Part shown: piece by piece, positions 9,081-19,033 of the stretch | Layout of the letters: every line of letters starts with the position of its first letter | Position numbering within the stretch: the first letter of the stretch is position 1 | NCBI GenBank assembly: GCA_007996965.1 | Contig: BIMP01000001.1 | Coordinates: forward strand, 558,001 to 622,000 | Reading direction: 5' to 3' | DNA length: 64,000 nucleotides | Source of the DNA: a cyanobiont of Ornithocercus magnificus | GTDB taxonomy: Bacteria > Cyanobacteriota > Cyanobacteriia > PCC-6307 > Cyanobiaceae | Notes under the pieces: generated by a model | What the model saw: the letters and a program-made list of their open reading frames with translations, nothing else | What the model was told of the DNA's origin: nothing | Database searches by the model: none | Made by a program: the position numbers and the translations under genes

Positions 9081-9530
9081 TTACGCACTGGTCACTGCTG
9101 TAACATCTGGTGGAAACAATCCATACAGATCGCGGCAAATTTCACGTAGCTGCTGCTGTTGCTGTTTTTGCGGAAGGTGGCTGCCGCTGAGTTGCCAGTC
9201 GCCAATGGTTGCCAGTCGCCAACGCTCGCCTGCATGTGTCATGCCACGCATCAGAACACCGAGCAACCGCGGAGATGCTTCAGTCTGTATAGCTGAGTCC
9301 TGTAGTCGTAGCTGTAGCAACAGGCTACGGCATTCAAGTCGTGGACTCCAGCCAGGAAAATGAAAGGCTAGATCTAGAGTTTCAGCCTCACTCCAGCGCC
9401 GAGTCTCAGGATCATCACGCCATGGAGCCAGATTTGTCCGTGCATCGGGGAAGCGACGACGCACGATGGCAGCGACAGAGGCTAGCGCTTGAACCATATG
9501 GACGCTGTCCGCCCGATCCTCCGCGTTCAT
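9081..9530 (-). CDS. Conserved hypothetical protein
   Basis: The 149-residue protein is soluble and acidic-to-neutral with no signal or membrane segment. Two stretches stand out: PETRRWSEAETLDLAFHFPGWSP in the middle and a short glutamine run (QKQQQQQL) near residue 125. I do not recognise a domain. It reads away from icd and lies about 80 bases upstream of ho1 on the same strand, so it may be co-transcribed with ho1. I recall a similar gene near ho1/icd in marine picocyanobacteria, but this was not checked. No function is proposed. Confidence 0.6.
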   Translation of the reverse strand: MNAEDRADSVHMVQALASVAAIVRRRFPDARTNLAPWRDDPETRRWSEAETLDLAFHFPGWSPRLECRSLLLQLRLQDSAIQTEASPRLLGVLMRGMTHAGERWRLATIGDWQLSGSHLPQKQQQQQLREICRDLYGLFPPDVTAVTSA

Positions 9531-9931
9531 TCGACAGGGTTGTGTCTGACATCAGATCTTGACGGGAGAGCGTCCTTGCTTGTCGTTACTATTCAGCTGA
9601 GTGACACACTAGTGTTCATGTGCTGCAACATATACGGACTTTGGGACTGTCAGTTCTTGCTAATGTAATCTTTAGTCTTTAGAGAAGCTAGGTTTCTAGC
9701 CACTCCATTGGTACCAATACCTAAAGTCTACTCAGGGTTATGACCTGGATGGTCATATAGCGTCTTTGACCTTAACTATTCATAAGTTGGAAGGCAAACT
9801 GTCAGGGTAGTGGGAGGCTTAGAATCAGGCAATCTTCATAGATAAGTACTTGTCTACAGTGAAACCAAATTGTAACCCTAAGAATCTCTTGATAGTTATA
9901 GGCTGACGACTACTGCAGTCGAACCAGTCCC
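9531..9931. other. Intergenic region between divergent genes, no gene seen
   Basis: These 401 bases separate the minus-strand hypothetical from plus-strand icd. All frames are interrupted by stops and no tRNA-like fold was seen. It must hold the icd promoter. I could not single out a convincing -35/-10 pair. Confidence 0.5.
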
Positions 9932-11356
9932 ATGGCTCAGTTCAGGAAGATCACTCCCCCTAAACAAGGGACGCCGATTTACTTTAAGAATGGTCAACCA
10001 ATTGTTGCGGACGACCCTATTATCCCTTTCATTCGTGGTGACGGGACTGGTATCGATATTTGGCCTGCTACACAAAGAGTTCTGGATACTGCAGTAGCGC
10101 AAGCATATGGTGGTCAGAAACGGATCGAGTGGTTCAAGATCTATGCTGGGGATGAGGCCTGCAGAGTTTATGGTGCTTACCAATATCTGCCAGATGACAC
10201 GCTTAAAGCAATCCGCTCTTACAGTATTGCAATAAAGGGACCATTAACTACACCTGTTAGCAGTGGCATTAGCTCTCTAAATGTTGCCCTGCGCCAAATA
10301 TTTGATCTGTACTCTTGCGTGCGGCCTTGCCGTTACTATGCTGGTACCCCTAGTCCACACCGACACCCTCAGGATCTCGACATAGTCATCTACCGTGAAA
10401 ATACTGAGGACATCTATGTAGGCCTTGAGTGGGATGCAAGTGATCCAGTAGGTCAGCAGCTGCGCGAGTACCTTAACAAAGTAGCGATTCCGGCTAGCCA
10501 AAGGCTTAGACAACATCAAATTCCTGAAGGTTCCGGCATTGGCATTAAACCAGTCAGCAAGTATGGCAGTCAGCGCCACATCCGCAAGGCAATCCAACAT
10601 GCTCTACGGCTTGCAGGTAACAAACGCCACGTTACCTTAGTACATAAAGGTAATATTATGAAGTTTACAGAAGGGGCTTTCCGTGACTGGGGCTATGAGC
10701 TTGCCACAACAGAGTTCCGCAATGTCTGCATTACTGAGCAGGAAAGCTGGATACTTTATAATCTAGAGAAGCAGCCGAGTTTAAGCATCGAGGGCAATGC
10801 TCGCTTGATTGAACCAGGTTATGACGCACTCACCTCAGAGAAGAAAACCGCAATCGAAGTTGAGGTACAGAAGACAATCAACACTATCGGTGCTAGCCAC
10901 GGCAATGGCAATTGGCGGACAATGGTTTTGGTTGATGACCGTATTGCAGACAGTGTCTTCCAGCAGATACAAATGCGACCTCAAGAATACTCGATTCTAG
11001 CCACTCTCAACCTCAATGGCGACTATATCTCGGATGCAGCTGCAGCGATGGTAGGGGGTCTTGGCATGGCTCCTGGCGCCAATATTGGTGAGGATGCAGC
11101 AATCTTTGAAGCTACACACGGAACAGCTCCTAAGCATGCTGGTCTTGACCGTATTAATCCTGGGTCAGCAATTCTTAGTGGAGCAATGATGCTTGAGTTT
11201 CTCGGCTGGCAGGAAGCTGCCAGCCTGATTAAAAAAGGTCTGAGTGCTGCTATTATTGACCAGCAAGTTACTTATGACCTAGCTCGGTTGATGGAACCAC
11301 CAGTGAAACCAGTGAGTTGTAGTGGCTTCTCTAGAGCAATTATTGATAGATTCTAA
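9932..11356 (+). CDS. icd: NADP-dependent isocitrate dehydrogenase
   Basis: The enzyme oxidises isocitrate to 2-oxoglutarate with NADP, which in cyanobacteria provides the carbon skeleton for ammonium assimilation. The 474-residue length is the cyanobacterial form. IPFIRGDGTGIDIWPA (about 29-44) is the start of the fold. Other landmarks are the substrate-binding region with GPLTTPVSSGISSLNVALRQ, YRENTEDIYVG, and NLNGDYISDAAAAMVGGLG leading to the signature with MAPGANIG. All expected blocks are present. The ATG at 9932 gives MAQFRKITPPKQG, the usual N-terminus. It is flanked on both sides by minus-strand genes, so it is monocistronic. Confidence 0.96.
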   Translation: MAQFRKITPPKQGTPIYFKNGQPIVADDPIIPFIRGDGTGIDIWPATQRVLDTAVAQAYGGQKRIEWFKIYAGDEACRVYGAYQYLPDDTLKAIRSYSIAIKGPLTTPVSSGISSLNVALRQIFDLYSCVRPCRYYAGTPSPHRHPQDLDIVIYRENTEDIYVGLEWDASDPVGQQLREYLNKVAIPASQRLRQHQIPEGSGIGIKPVSKYGSQRHIRKAIQHALRLAGNKRHVTLVHKGNIMKFTEGAFRDWGYELATTEFRNVCITEQESWILYNLEKQPSLSIEGNARLIEPGYDALTSEKKTAIEVEVQKTINTIGASHGNGNWRTMVLVDDRIADSVFQQIQMRPQEYSILATLNLNGDYISDAAAAMVGGLGMAPGANIGEDAAIFEATHGTAPKHAGLDRINPGSAILSGAMMLEFLGWQEAASLIKKGLSAAIIDQQVTYDLARLMEPPVKPVSCSGFSRAIIDRF

Positions 11357-11476
11357 AATAAGCTGGCGTACCCTAGCAAGTTGCGTCCCTCAGCCATGAA
11401 CCATATTAGAACCTAAATTAACACGCTTTTCAGGATTAAGATAGCAACACATACAATTAACAGCATCAATCTTAAT

Positions 11477-12832
11477 TTAAGTATTTTCCATTTGTAGCCA
11501 GGCCTCTAAAAGAGTATTCTCATCTCCAAGATTGCCAGGAAAGGTTAAAATCGGTAGGTTCCAAAAATTTCCATATTCTAAAGGCCGCACTAATGATAGA
11601 CCTGGCAGAAGCTGGCCCTCCAATTGTACTAAAGTTAGACTCAATCCTTCTGCTAATAACGTCTGGCTGGTAGTTCCTCCTTTACATATTAGGTATCCCA
11701 GTTGTGGTGCTACTGCAGCCGCCAGGCGTCCTGTCAGCTGCGCTAGCTTCTTAGAGAAGCGGCGTTTGGCTTGTCTTGTAGCAAAGCTCAACTCATCATG
11801 ACTAGTGAATAGCACTGGTGTATGATCATCTTCAAGTGTCTTATAGAGCTGGATAAGCCATTGTTGCTCTAGGCTAGCTAAAGTCAAATCTGGTAAATTT
11901 CCCTCAAAGGCACGAGCAATCTGATGCACAGGTAATTCTATGCCTCGGCAGCGATCTGTTGCCAGCAACTGCTTCAACTGCTGTCTAGCCAGGGGTACAT
12001 GGGATCCAACCAGCACCAGCCCAGGTAGAAGTTCTCCAAGAGAGCTGCGGCGACGAAACCCTGCTAGTGCTCGCGCGTTTGCAGGCTGGGATCCTGGATT
12101 AGCTAGTGCCTTTACTAAGCTGGCGGCTGCTCGAAATAGAAATCGCCTCTTGCCAGCAAGAGATCGCACCACATTGCCAAGAGCTGTCAGCTGTCGCTGT
12201 TGCTCAGCATCTACCACTACTATCTGATTATTTGTTAATCTCTGTAGATGGTTGCTCAATGCTATCATGCCAGTACTGCTCGTAGCAGCCTCATCCAACT
12301 CTTTCAGGCTCAGGCGGTCTACATTAGCAGCACGAATAATGCCCTTACTTTTCTCCTCGACCCACTCAGCTAAATTACTAGTATTGTAGCCGAACAGATG
12401 ATCTTGAGCAAATGGGGACATATGGACTGGTTTACCATAAAGTCGGTGCACACCATCTACAGTCGTGCGCCCGCCTTCTAAGAATGCGGGTGCATGCAAT
12501 GTGGCATCAAAAGGACCGAAATAAGTAGCAAGTACAGCAGGTTCTAGTATTCCATGGCCGCGCAGAGTTGAGTCACCACGACTCACAAGCAACACATTGT
12601 GTCGGGATTGCTTATTAGCAGACAGTGCAGCATCAAGACAACGACATATTTCTCGGTTACGTGCTGCTGCATCTTCCCTGGACATTGCTCGCGTATCTGC
12701 TAAGATAAAAAGAAATGGGGAAGGATGATTTAGCCCATACTGCAAAGTGTCAACATCCCAACGCAGTAATAACAAACACCCATGTACTGTTTGAGAACCA
12801 GTGGGGTCATCATCAATCACTACGACCTTCAC
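11477..12832 (-). CDS. Four-carbon acid sugar kinase family protein (DUF1537)
   Basis: DDDPTGSQTVHG at residues 7-18 is the hallmark of the four-carbon acid sugar kinase N-terminal domain, and GGTTSQTLLAEGL near residue 395 is the nucleotide-binding part of the C-terminal domain. Characterised members phosphorylate threonate, erythronate or related acids with ATP in the cytosol. The 451-residue length fits both domains. The gene stands alone, without the aldolase or dehydrogenase that usually accompanies it in catabolic operons, so the substrate here is unknown. The start is GTG at 12832, which puts the motif at its normal distance from the N-terminus. Confidence 0.8.
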   Translation of the reverse strand: MKVVVIDDDPTGSQTVHGCLLLLRWDVDTLQYGLNHPSPFLFILADTRAMSREDAAARNREICRCLDAALSANKQSRHNVLLVSRGDSTLRGHGILEPAVLATYFGPFDATLHAPAFLEGGRTTVDGVHRLYGKPVHMSPFAQDHLFGYNTSNLAEWVEEKSKGIIRAANVDRLSLKELDEAATSSTGMIALSNHLQRLTNNQIVVVDAEQQRQLTALGNVVRSLAGKRRFLFRAAASLVKALANPGSQPANARALAGFRRRSSLGELLPGLVLVGSHVPLARQQLKQLLATDRCRGIELPVHQIARAFEGNLPDLTLASLEQQWLIQLYKTLEDDHTPVLFTSHDELSFATRQAKRRFSKKLAQLTGRLAAAVAPQLGYLICKGGTTSQTLLAEGLSLTLVQLEGQLLPGLSLVRPLEYGNFWNLPILTFPGNLGDENTLLEAWLQMENT

Positions 12833-13305
12833 AGCTTTTGTTGCAATTTGGTCATTGATATCCTTGTAATGATAATTTGTGGGACCATGAGTTGCTTAAG
12901 CTAAAGCTTATAACCTAGTCTCATGGCTATATTCAGCTTGTCATAGGGAGATAGGATTGTAGGGTCGCAGTTTACTCAAGAGCTATTTAAGGTAAAACTA
13001 TTCAGCCCGGATAACTTACCATACTAGCAATTTGCTGATTTGCTATCAGATCGTGTAATTTGCAGTACCGTATATATACTCATGCAACTACTTATTGTTT
13101 TTTCTAGAGTAAGTACTATTTAAGGTCATCAAGATCCTAAGATCAGAGGAATCCAGTTAGAATAGGATAGGGTAGCTTCTATAAGACTAGCGTGACAATA
13201 GTTAGTGTGTCACTGGTCTCTAGCGTAAATTTTGCGGTACTATTTAGCTATATCATGGGCTATAGTTAACATGGCTTTAGTCTTGATTATCGCGCGGAAA
13301 TTCTC
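12833..13305. other. Intergenic region, no gene seen
   Basis: The 473-base stretch is AT-rich, with stops in all frames at short intervals. I saw no tRNA, no strong terminator and no recognisable gene remnant. It lies between two minus-strand genes, so the DUF1537 gene and the hydrolase are unlikely to share a transcript. Confidence 0.5.
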
Positions 13306-14181
13306 TTAGCTAGAACTGGTAGAATGTTGCATTGTGGATGTCTGTATCCAGTTGAGCAAAGCGATATTTACTTGGTCAGGTACTTCATCATGAGGGCAGT
13401 GACCTGCTTGAAGAACTATCTCAGTGGTAGCAACAGGTGCATGTCTTTGGAAAGCAGCGCGCCGTCCTTCAGCATTAATCCAGGGGTCGCGAATGCCCCA
13501 AAGGAGTAGCAATGGTACACGCAGCTGCGCGAAAAGTTCGTCAAGAGGCTGACCTTGGGGAATGTTAAATACAGTGCGGAACACTCCAAAGGCTCCAGGC
13601 TCAAGGGAAGGCCGGCGAATTGACTCAACCAGCTCTTCGTCAACATTGGTGTGGTCTATATAGACTTGCTTGAGCGTGCGACGGATTGTTCTTGGGCGAC
13701 GTAGATTTTCGAATAGTAAGCGCTGTAGCAGGGGATTTTTGAGAAGAGTCCTGAATATAGTAGCTCGTATCCCTGACGTTTGCCGCTGCTCGTCACTGAA
13801 GGGCCCAGCGGCATTGAGCAAAACCACACCGGCAGCATCTTTTCCAAGACTAGCACCAGCGGCAAGGGCAGCGAAACCCCCTAGGGAATTACCTACCAAT
13901 ACTGTAGGGCGTCCTATACGCTCGTGTATGTAGTACAGAAGCTGGTCACGCCAGAGAATGCCACCATAGGCAAGGTTGGTGGGCTTACTACTGCGACCAA
14001 AGCCCAGTAGGTCTATTGCATGCACCTCATAGTGCTGGCTAAGGAATGGGATGTTATGCCGCCAGTGATCAGTAGAGGCTCCAAACCCATGTACTAGCAA
14101 TAAGGCTGGACCAGAGGGTTGGAGTGGGGCACGGCATAGCGCGTGGACACTATGTCCCTGGAAAGTCCAGGAGCTAGTCAT
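13306..14181 (-). CDS. Alpha/beta hydrolase
   Basis: The 291-residue product has the alpha/beta hydrolase core. The oxyanion region is LLVHGFGASTDHWR, the nucleophile elbow is GNSLGG (Ser), the acid is in LLLWGIRDPWI (Asp) and the base is in AGHCPHDEVPDQVN (His), so the triad is complete. Such proteins hydrolyse esters, amides or haloalkanes. The substrate cannot be read from sequence. The ATG at 14181 gives MTSSWTFQGHSVHAL. A GTG at 14208 would add nine residues. The gene is divergent from the small membrane protein at 14258. Confidence 0.85.
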   Translation of the reverse strand: MTSSWTFQGHSVHALCRAPLQPSGPALLLVHGFGASTDHWRHNIPFLSQHYEVHAIDLLGFGRSSKPTNLAYGGILWRDQLLYYIHERIGRPTVLVGNSLGGFAALAAGASLGKDAAGVVLLNAAGPFSDEQRQTSGIRATIFRTLLKNPLLQRLLFENLRRPRTIRRTLKQVYIDHTNVDEELVESIRRPSLEPGAFGVFRTVFNIPQGQPLDELFAQLRVPLLLLWGIRDPWINAEGRRAAFQRHAPVATTEIVLQAGHCPHDEVPDQVNIALLNWIQTSTMQHSTSSS

Positions 14182-14257
14182 AGCGGCATCTGGAGCAGCA
14201 GTCACCACGGCTTAAGTATGGTCCGCGATGCTAGGAAGCTACGCGGCGATATGACTC

Positions 14258-14581
14258 ATGGACAACATTGTCGGTGCGTACCCTTTCCTCTATGGCAGCA
14301 CTGTTAGCGGAGCTTTACTTTGGGCACTAGCACTCTATTTGCCTTTGTCGGTACCACTAAATCAATTAGAAGTTAGCCTGACAAAGAGCTTTTTGAAAGA
14401 ATCCTGGCAACAGTTATTTTTGACAATCAGTAGTCTATTACTCGCTCTGGTGGTTGGACTCGCAGTACAGCTATTGCTGAGTTGGGCCTTAGGTCCAGGC
14501 TGGGCAGCCAGCCTCGGGATAATAGCTATAGGATGGGAATTGCTACTGGCGCTATCTGGTGATAACTCCGGTAGTGTCTAG
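14258..14581 (+). CDS. Small membrane protein, hypothetical
   Basis: The 107-residue protein has two to three hydrophobic segments: about residues 13-33 (VSGALLWALALYLPLSVPL), 52-72 (LFLTISSLLLALVVGLAVQ) and 80-97. The short linker NQLEVSLTKSFLKESWQQ is polar. No family was recognised. The ATG at 14258 is the only start upstream of the first hydrophobic segment. The gene is convergent with the antiporter (15 bases between stops) and divergent from the hydrolase, so it must have its own promoter in the 76-base gap. Confidence 0.6.
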   Translation: MDNIVGAYPFLYGSTVSGALLWALALYLPLSVPLNQLEVSLTKSFLKESWQQLFLTISSLLLALVVGLAVQLLLSWALGPGWAASLGIIAIGWELLLALSGDNSGSV

Positions 14582-14596
14582 ACCCTATTAGAGGAT

Positions 14597-15955
14597 TTAG
14601 GGAAGTGGCATCGGATCGGTGGTCACATCTTTATCGGCCACAGCTGGTGTTTGCTGCCCACCAAGTACTAGACGTAGCAGTAGCGGTGATAGAAACGTGG
14701 TGCCGACTACCATCAGCAGAATTGCAGTTTCAAGCGACGGCGATAGCAACTGAGCACTGGTACCAAGACCAAGAAAGATCAGGCCAACTTCGCCGCGAGG
14801 CATCATGCCAAGGCCAACTACCAAACGACGAGTAGGTTGTTTGCTGAGGAAAGCCCAACCAGCTGCCAGCTTGCCGGCAATAGCAATAATTAGGAGAAAA
14901 CCGGCAACTACAAGAGAAGAACGACTAGAAGGATTACTAGGATTAATCACTGATAAATCTATGCCAGCACCGACGAGCACAAAGAAGACTGTGGCAAAGA
15001 GAGTTACGATCGGTATAACTGCTTGCTGAATGGCATGATTATACCTGGAACCACTCAGAATCAATCCAGCTGCAAAAGCACCAAGTGCTGCTTCAAGTCC
15101 AATAGCTGTTGCCGCGAAGCAGCTCAATGCGGTTATCACGAATGAAGCAACTAGTACCTCGCCGGGTGCTTTGAGTTGTTCAATTAGCCAGTCGAAGGCT
15201 GGTGCAGCTGTGCGGCTCAGAGTAATAGCAACAATTACAAAAACGGCGGCGGCGATAATGAGCTTTGCAATTGGCACGATCTCGAGACTATTGCCAGAGG
15301 CAAGAGCAACTACAACTGCTAGGATAACAATACCGAGAATATCATCAAGAATAGCGGCACCAATTACTATTTGGCCTTCACGGGTTTTAAGGTAGCCAAG
15401 CTCCCCAAAGACACTAGCTGTAATACCAATACTGGTAGCGGTCATCGAGGCACCAGCGAAAATTGCTGGAACAGCATCAACGTGAAAGATGGCCATTAGA
15501 CCCCAGGTGCCGAAAGCAAAAGGCAACACCACTCCGGCAAGAGCAACAGTAAAAGCCTGTGAACCTACTGCAATCAGCTCTTCAAGCTCACTCTCGAGAC
15601 CAGCTAGAAAGAGAAGAGCAAACAGTCCTAAATCTGCTACAGATTCGAGTGACGGAAAGCTTTCATTGTAGATCTCTGACACCATCTCGGGTGAGATCGA
15701 GACAAGTGAGCTGACTAAACTTAGCAAGCTATCACTGAGTGTGGACTGGGTTTCTGGTGGAACTAAAAGATGAAATCCAGAGGCACCGATTAGCACACCA
15801 GCAAGAAGCTCGCCAAGGATAGTAGGTAGCTGCAGCCTTACCAAAATCTCCGCTAGCAGCCGGGCGGTCACAAAAATCAGCAGGAAACGGGCAACCCCAA
15901 TTAGGGTCTCCGCCATTTCGAGATCGTGACTAGAGATCTCGGCCAGCAAAGGCAT
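14597..15955 (-). CDS. Sodium/proton antiporter, CPA2 (Kef/NapA-type)
   Basis: The 452-residue protein has about 12 hydrophobic segments along the whole length and lacks a C-terminal TrkA-N domain, so it is the antiporter form rather than a Kef channel. LGELLAGVLIG, FLAGLESELEEL and ILDDILGIVILAVV match the NapA/KefB membrane core, where the paired Asp in the middle helix binds Na+/H+. It would extrude Na+ or K+ in exchange for protons across the plasma membrane. The ATG at 15955 is preceded by a 278-base gap to glgP. Ion specificity is not certain. Confidence 0.85.
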   Translation of the reverse strand: MPLLAEISSHDLEMAETLIGVARFLLIFVTARLLAEILVRLQLPTILGELLAGVLIGASGFHLLVPPETQSTLSDSLLSLVSSLVSISPEMVSEIYNESFPSLESVADLGLFALLFLAGLESELEELIAVGSQAFTVALAGVVLPFAFGTWGLMAIFHVDAVPAIFAGASMTATSIGITASVFGELGYLKTREGQIVIGAAILDDILGIVILAVVVALASGNSLEIVPIAKLIIAAAVFVIVAITLSRTAAPAFDWLIEQLKAPGEVLVASFVITALSCFAATAIGLEAALGAFAAGLILSGSRYNHAIQQAVIPIVTLFATVFFVLVGAGIDLSVINPSNPSSRSSLVVAGFLLIIAIAGKLAAGWAFLSKQPTRRLVVGLGMMPRGEVGLIFLGLGTSAQLLSPSLETAILLMVVGTTFLSPLLLRLVLGGQQTPAVADKDVTTDPMPLP

Positions 15956-16233
15956 GACTTTGCAGCAGTAATACTAACCGCGACCTTAAAGGACAAGCTG
16001 GCGTAAGGATCACCTAAATCACTTTAACTATTTCTTCAGAGGTGACCAGAGCTACGTCGCCCTTGTGCTGCTCTCTGTGGCGACAGTCTTTGTGCCACTA
16101 ATACCTGTGCCCGCGCGCGCAGCATATAGGTGCACCACTTAAGCCCACAATTTGTGCTGAATCTGGGGCAGGCCTCCTGCCACGTCTAGCTCCATGCAAT
16201 ACCTCTCAGTCTACCCTCTCTCTTTCCGCTGTA

Positions 16234-18756
16234 ATGAGCATCTCCCAGCCTCTCAACCTACGTCTACCAACCCCGGGCTGCACTTTCGACCCTGAACGGA
16301 CTGGCCTAGACGCTAACTCAGTGTTTGCTGGTATGACTGAGCATCTTTTCTTCACACTTGGTAAACTCGCTCCTACTGCTAGTCATCACGATCTCTACAT
16401 GGCTCTGAGCTATGCAGTGCGCGACCGTCTGATGACTCGCTACCTAGCTAATATTGAGGCAATCCGAGCGCGTCCACACAAAATGGTCGCCTACCTCTCA
16501 GTTGAGTTCCTGATTGGCCCACAGCTAAACAATAACCTGCTGAATCTCGGCATACAGAAAGAGGCAGAAGAAGCAGTGCAGCGATTCGGCATTGAGTCGC
16601 TGCAGCAGATTATTGAGGTGGAGGAAGAGCCCGGCTTAGGCAATGGTGGTCTTGGGCGTCTTGCAGCTTGTTATATGGAATCTCTAGCTAGTCTGCAAGT
16701 GCCAGCAACTGGATATGGTATTCGCTATGAGTTTGGTATCTTTAACCAACTAATTCGTGAGGGCTGCCAAGTAGAAGTCACCGACAAGTGGCTTAAGGGA
16801 GGCTGGCCTTGGGAGCTTCCCCAGCCTGACGAAGCCTGCTGCGTAGGCTTCGGTGGACGTACCGAGAGTTATCTTGACGATAGAGGGAATTATTGCTCCC
16901 GATGGATCCCTGCTGAGCACGCTATTGGTATACCTCATGATGTACCAGTTCTAGGCTACCGTGTTAACACTTGCAATCGGTTGCGTCTGTGGAGAGCAGA
17001 TGCTACCGAGAGCTTTGACTTTTATGCCTTCAATATTGGTGATTACTACGGTGCTGTAGAGGAAAAAGTAGGCAGTGAGACTCTTTCCAAGGTACTGTAC
17101 CCAAATGATGGTACTGATGAAGGCCGCCGTTTGCGCTTAAAGCAACAGCACTTCTTCGTAAGCTGTTCTCTGCAAGATATGCTTCGCAGCTTAGATAACC
17201 GCGGGCTTGCAATCGCCGACTTTCCTGAATATTGGACTGTCCAGCTAAATGATACCCACCCAGCGATTGCCGTAGCTGAGCTAATGCGGCTTCTGATTGA
17301 TGATCATCACTTTGACTGGGATAAGGCTTGGGATATTACTACCCGATCAATGACTTATACAAACCATACTTTGTTGCCTGAGGCCTTGGAGAAGTGGGAC
17401 TTAAGCTTGTTCAGTAGCCTGCTACCCCGCCACCTGGAGCTGATCTACGAAATTAACCACCGCTTTTTGCAACAGGTTCGATTGTGCTGCCCTGGCAATG
17501 ATTCAGTCCAGCGAGAGCTTTCTATTATCGATGAAGAGGGTGGCAAGGCAGTACGTATGGCTCATCTGGCCACTATCGGCTCTCATCATGTTAATGGTGT
17601 TGCCGCCTTACACTCAGATTTGGTACGTCGCCAGTTACTGCCAGGATTCGCCAAGCTCTGGCCAAGGAAGTTCAGCAATGTTACTAACGGTGTTACACCT
17701 CGGCGCTGGGTAGCTTTGGCTAATCCAAAGCTTGCCCAGTTGTTCGATAAATATGTTGGGCTCGACTGGATCACTAGCATGGAGAATCTTCGTCACCTTG
17801 AGAAGTGGCAGTATGACCACAACTTTTTAGAGCAATGGAGTGATACAAAGCTTGCAGTTAAGCGTAGACTCTCCAGCTATATACACCGACATACCGGTAT
17901 ACTGGTAGATCCCTCCTCGCTATTCGACGTACAGGTAAAACGTATCCATGAGTACAAGCGACAGCACCTCAATGCATTGCAAGTAGTAACTCAATACCTG
18001 CGCATCAAAAATGGTCAGACTAGAAGTCTGGTACCGCGCACTATAATCTTTGGTGGTAAGGCAGCACCGGGATATTACATGGCGAAGCTAATAATCCGCC
18101 TCATTAATGGTATTGCTGAGATGGTAAACACCGATCCCAGTATGGACGGCTGCTTGCGAGTACTATTCCTGCCTGACTATAGTGTTAAGGTAGGAGAGCA
18201 AGTATATCCTGCTGCTGATCTATCCGAGCAGATCTCTACAGCAGGCAAGGAAGCATCTGGAACTGGCAACATGAAGTTTGCCTTGAATGGGGCACTCACT
18301 ATCGGCACTCTTGATGGTGCTAACGTAGAGATTCGTGAGCGAGTTGGTGCTGAAAACTTTTTTCTCTTTGGGAAAACTGTTGAAGAGATTCACTCCCTAC
18401 ACCGGGATGGATACCAGCCCTGGGATTTGATCCAGTCAGTTCCTGAATTAGAAGAGGCTATTCATTTGATAGAGCTTGGCCACTTTAGCAATGGTGATGG
18501 AGAATTGTTCCGGCCCTTGTTAGATAATCTCACTGGTAGTGATCCGTTCTTTGTGATGGCTGACTTTGTCGACTACCTACGTGCCCAAGAAGAGGTAGGT
18601 CAAGCTTGGACAAACCGCATGCACTGGAATCGGATGTCGCTACTGAACACTGCCCGCACAGGGTTCTTCTCGTCAGATCGATCGATCCGTGAGTACTGCC
18701 AGAATATTTGGAAGGTTGAGCAACTGAAGGTAGAGATCACTTGCGATGCAGACTGA
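16234..18756 (+). CDS. glgP: Glycogen phosphorylase
   Basis: The enzyme releases glucose-1-phosphate from glycogen, used by cyanobacteria at night. The 840-residue length is typical of the family. EEEPGLGNGGLGRLAACYMESLA (about 130-150) and VQLNDTHPAIAVAELMR are conserved catalytic-domain blocks. EASGTGNMKFALNG near residue 675 contains the PLP-binding lysine. VKRIHEYKRQHLN is the glycogen-phosphorylase signature just before it. A short hairpin (CTGAGC/GCTCAG, 18753-18770) follows directly on the stop but lacks a T-run, so it is at best a weak terminator. Confidence 0.97.
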   Translation: MSISQPLNLRLPTPGCTFDPERTGLDANSVFAGMTEHLFFTLGKLAPTASHHDLYMALSYAVRDRLMTRYLANIEAIRARPHKMVAYLSVEFLIGPQLNNNLLNLGIQKEAEEAVQRFGIESLQQIIEVEEEPGLGNGGLGRLAACYMESLASLQVPATGYGIRYEFGIFNQLIREGCQVEVTDKWLKGGWPWELPQPDEACCVGFGGRTESYLDDRGNYCSRWIPAEHAIGIPHDVPVLGYRVNTCNRLRLWRADATESFDFYAFNIGDYYGAVEEKVGSETLSKVLYPNDGTDEGRRLRLKQQHFFVSCSLQDMLRSLDNRGLAIADFPEYWTVQLNDTHPAIAVAELMRLLIDDHHFDWDKAWDITTRSMTYTNHTLLPEALEKWDLSLFSSLLPRHLELIYEINHRFLQQVRLCCPGNDSVQRELSIIDEEGGKAVRMAHLATIGSHHVNGVAALHSDLVRRQLLPGFAKLWPRKFSNVTNGVTPRRWVALANPKLAQLFDKYVGLDWITSMENLRHLEKWQYDHNFLEQWSDTKLAVKRRLSSYIHRHTGILVDPSSLFDVQVKRIHEYKRQHLNALQVVTQYLRIKNGQTRSLVPRTIIFGGKAAPGYYMAKLIIRLINGIAEMVNTDPSMDGCLRVLFLPDYSVKVGEQVYPAADLSEQISTAGKEASGTGNMKFALNGALTIGTLDGANVEIRERVGAENFFLFGKTVEEIHSLHRDGYQPWDLIQSVPELEEAIHLIELGHFSNGDGELFRPLLDNLTGSDPFFVMADFVDYLRAQEEVGQAWTNRMHWNRMSLLNTARTGFFSSDRSIREYCQNIWKVEQLKVEITCDAD

Positions 18757-19033
18757 GCCGAGAAGCTCAGCAGGAGAAGTTGTGTGAAATAGGCTATATT
18801 TTCTGTAGGGTCTCGCGTGGCTCCAAAAATATTTGGCCCGTTAGCATTAGCTAACAAATATAAGATTACACAGCCATGTTACCACTTGAGTAGATGTCTA
18901 CCACATGCACTTTTACATAATATAGATATTTAATGAGCGGCAAGAGCAAGCTTGACTAGACCAGGAAAGTAAGCTGCTGGCAAGATGGGTATTTTTATAG
19001 TAAATCATCTAGTTTCAAGAAGCTAGACCCAGA

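Noticed and set aside
15171-15395. Thr/Ile/Ala-rich plus-strand frame
   Set aside because: Shadow of the antiporter's hydrophobic codons on the other strand.
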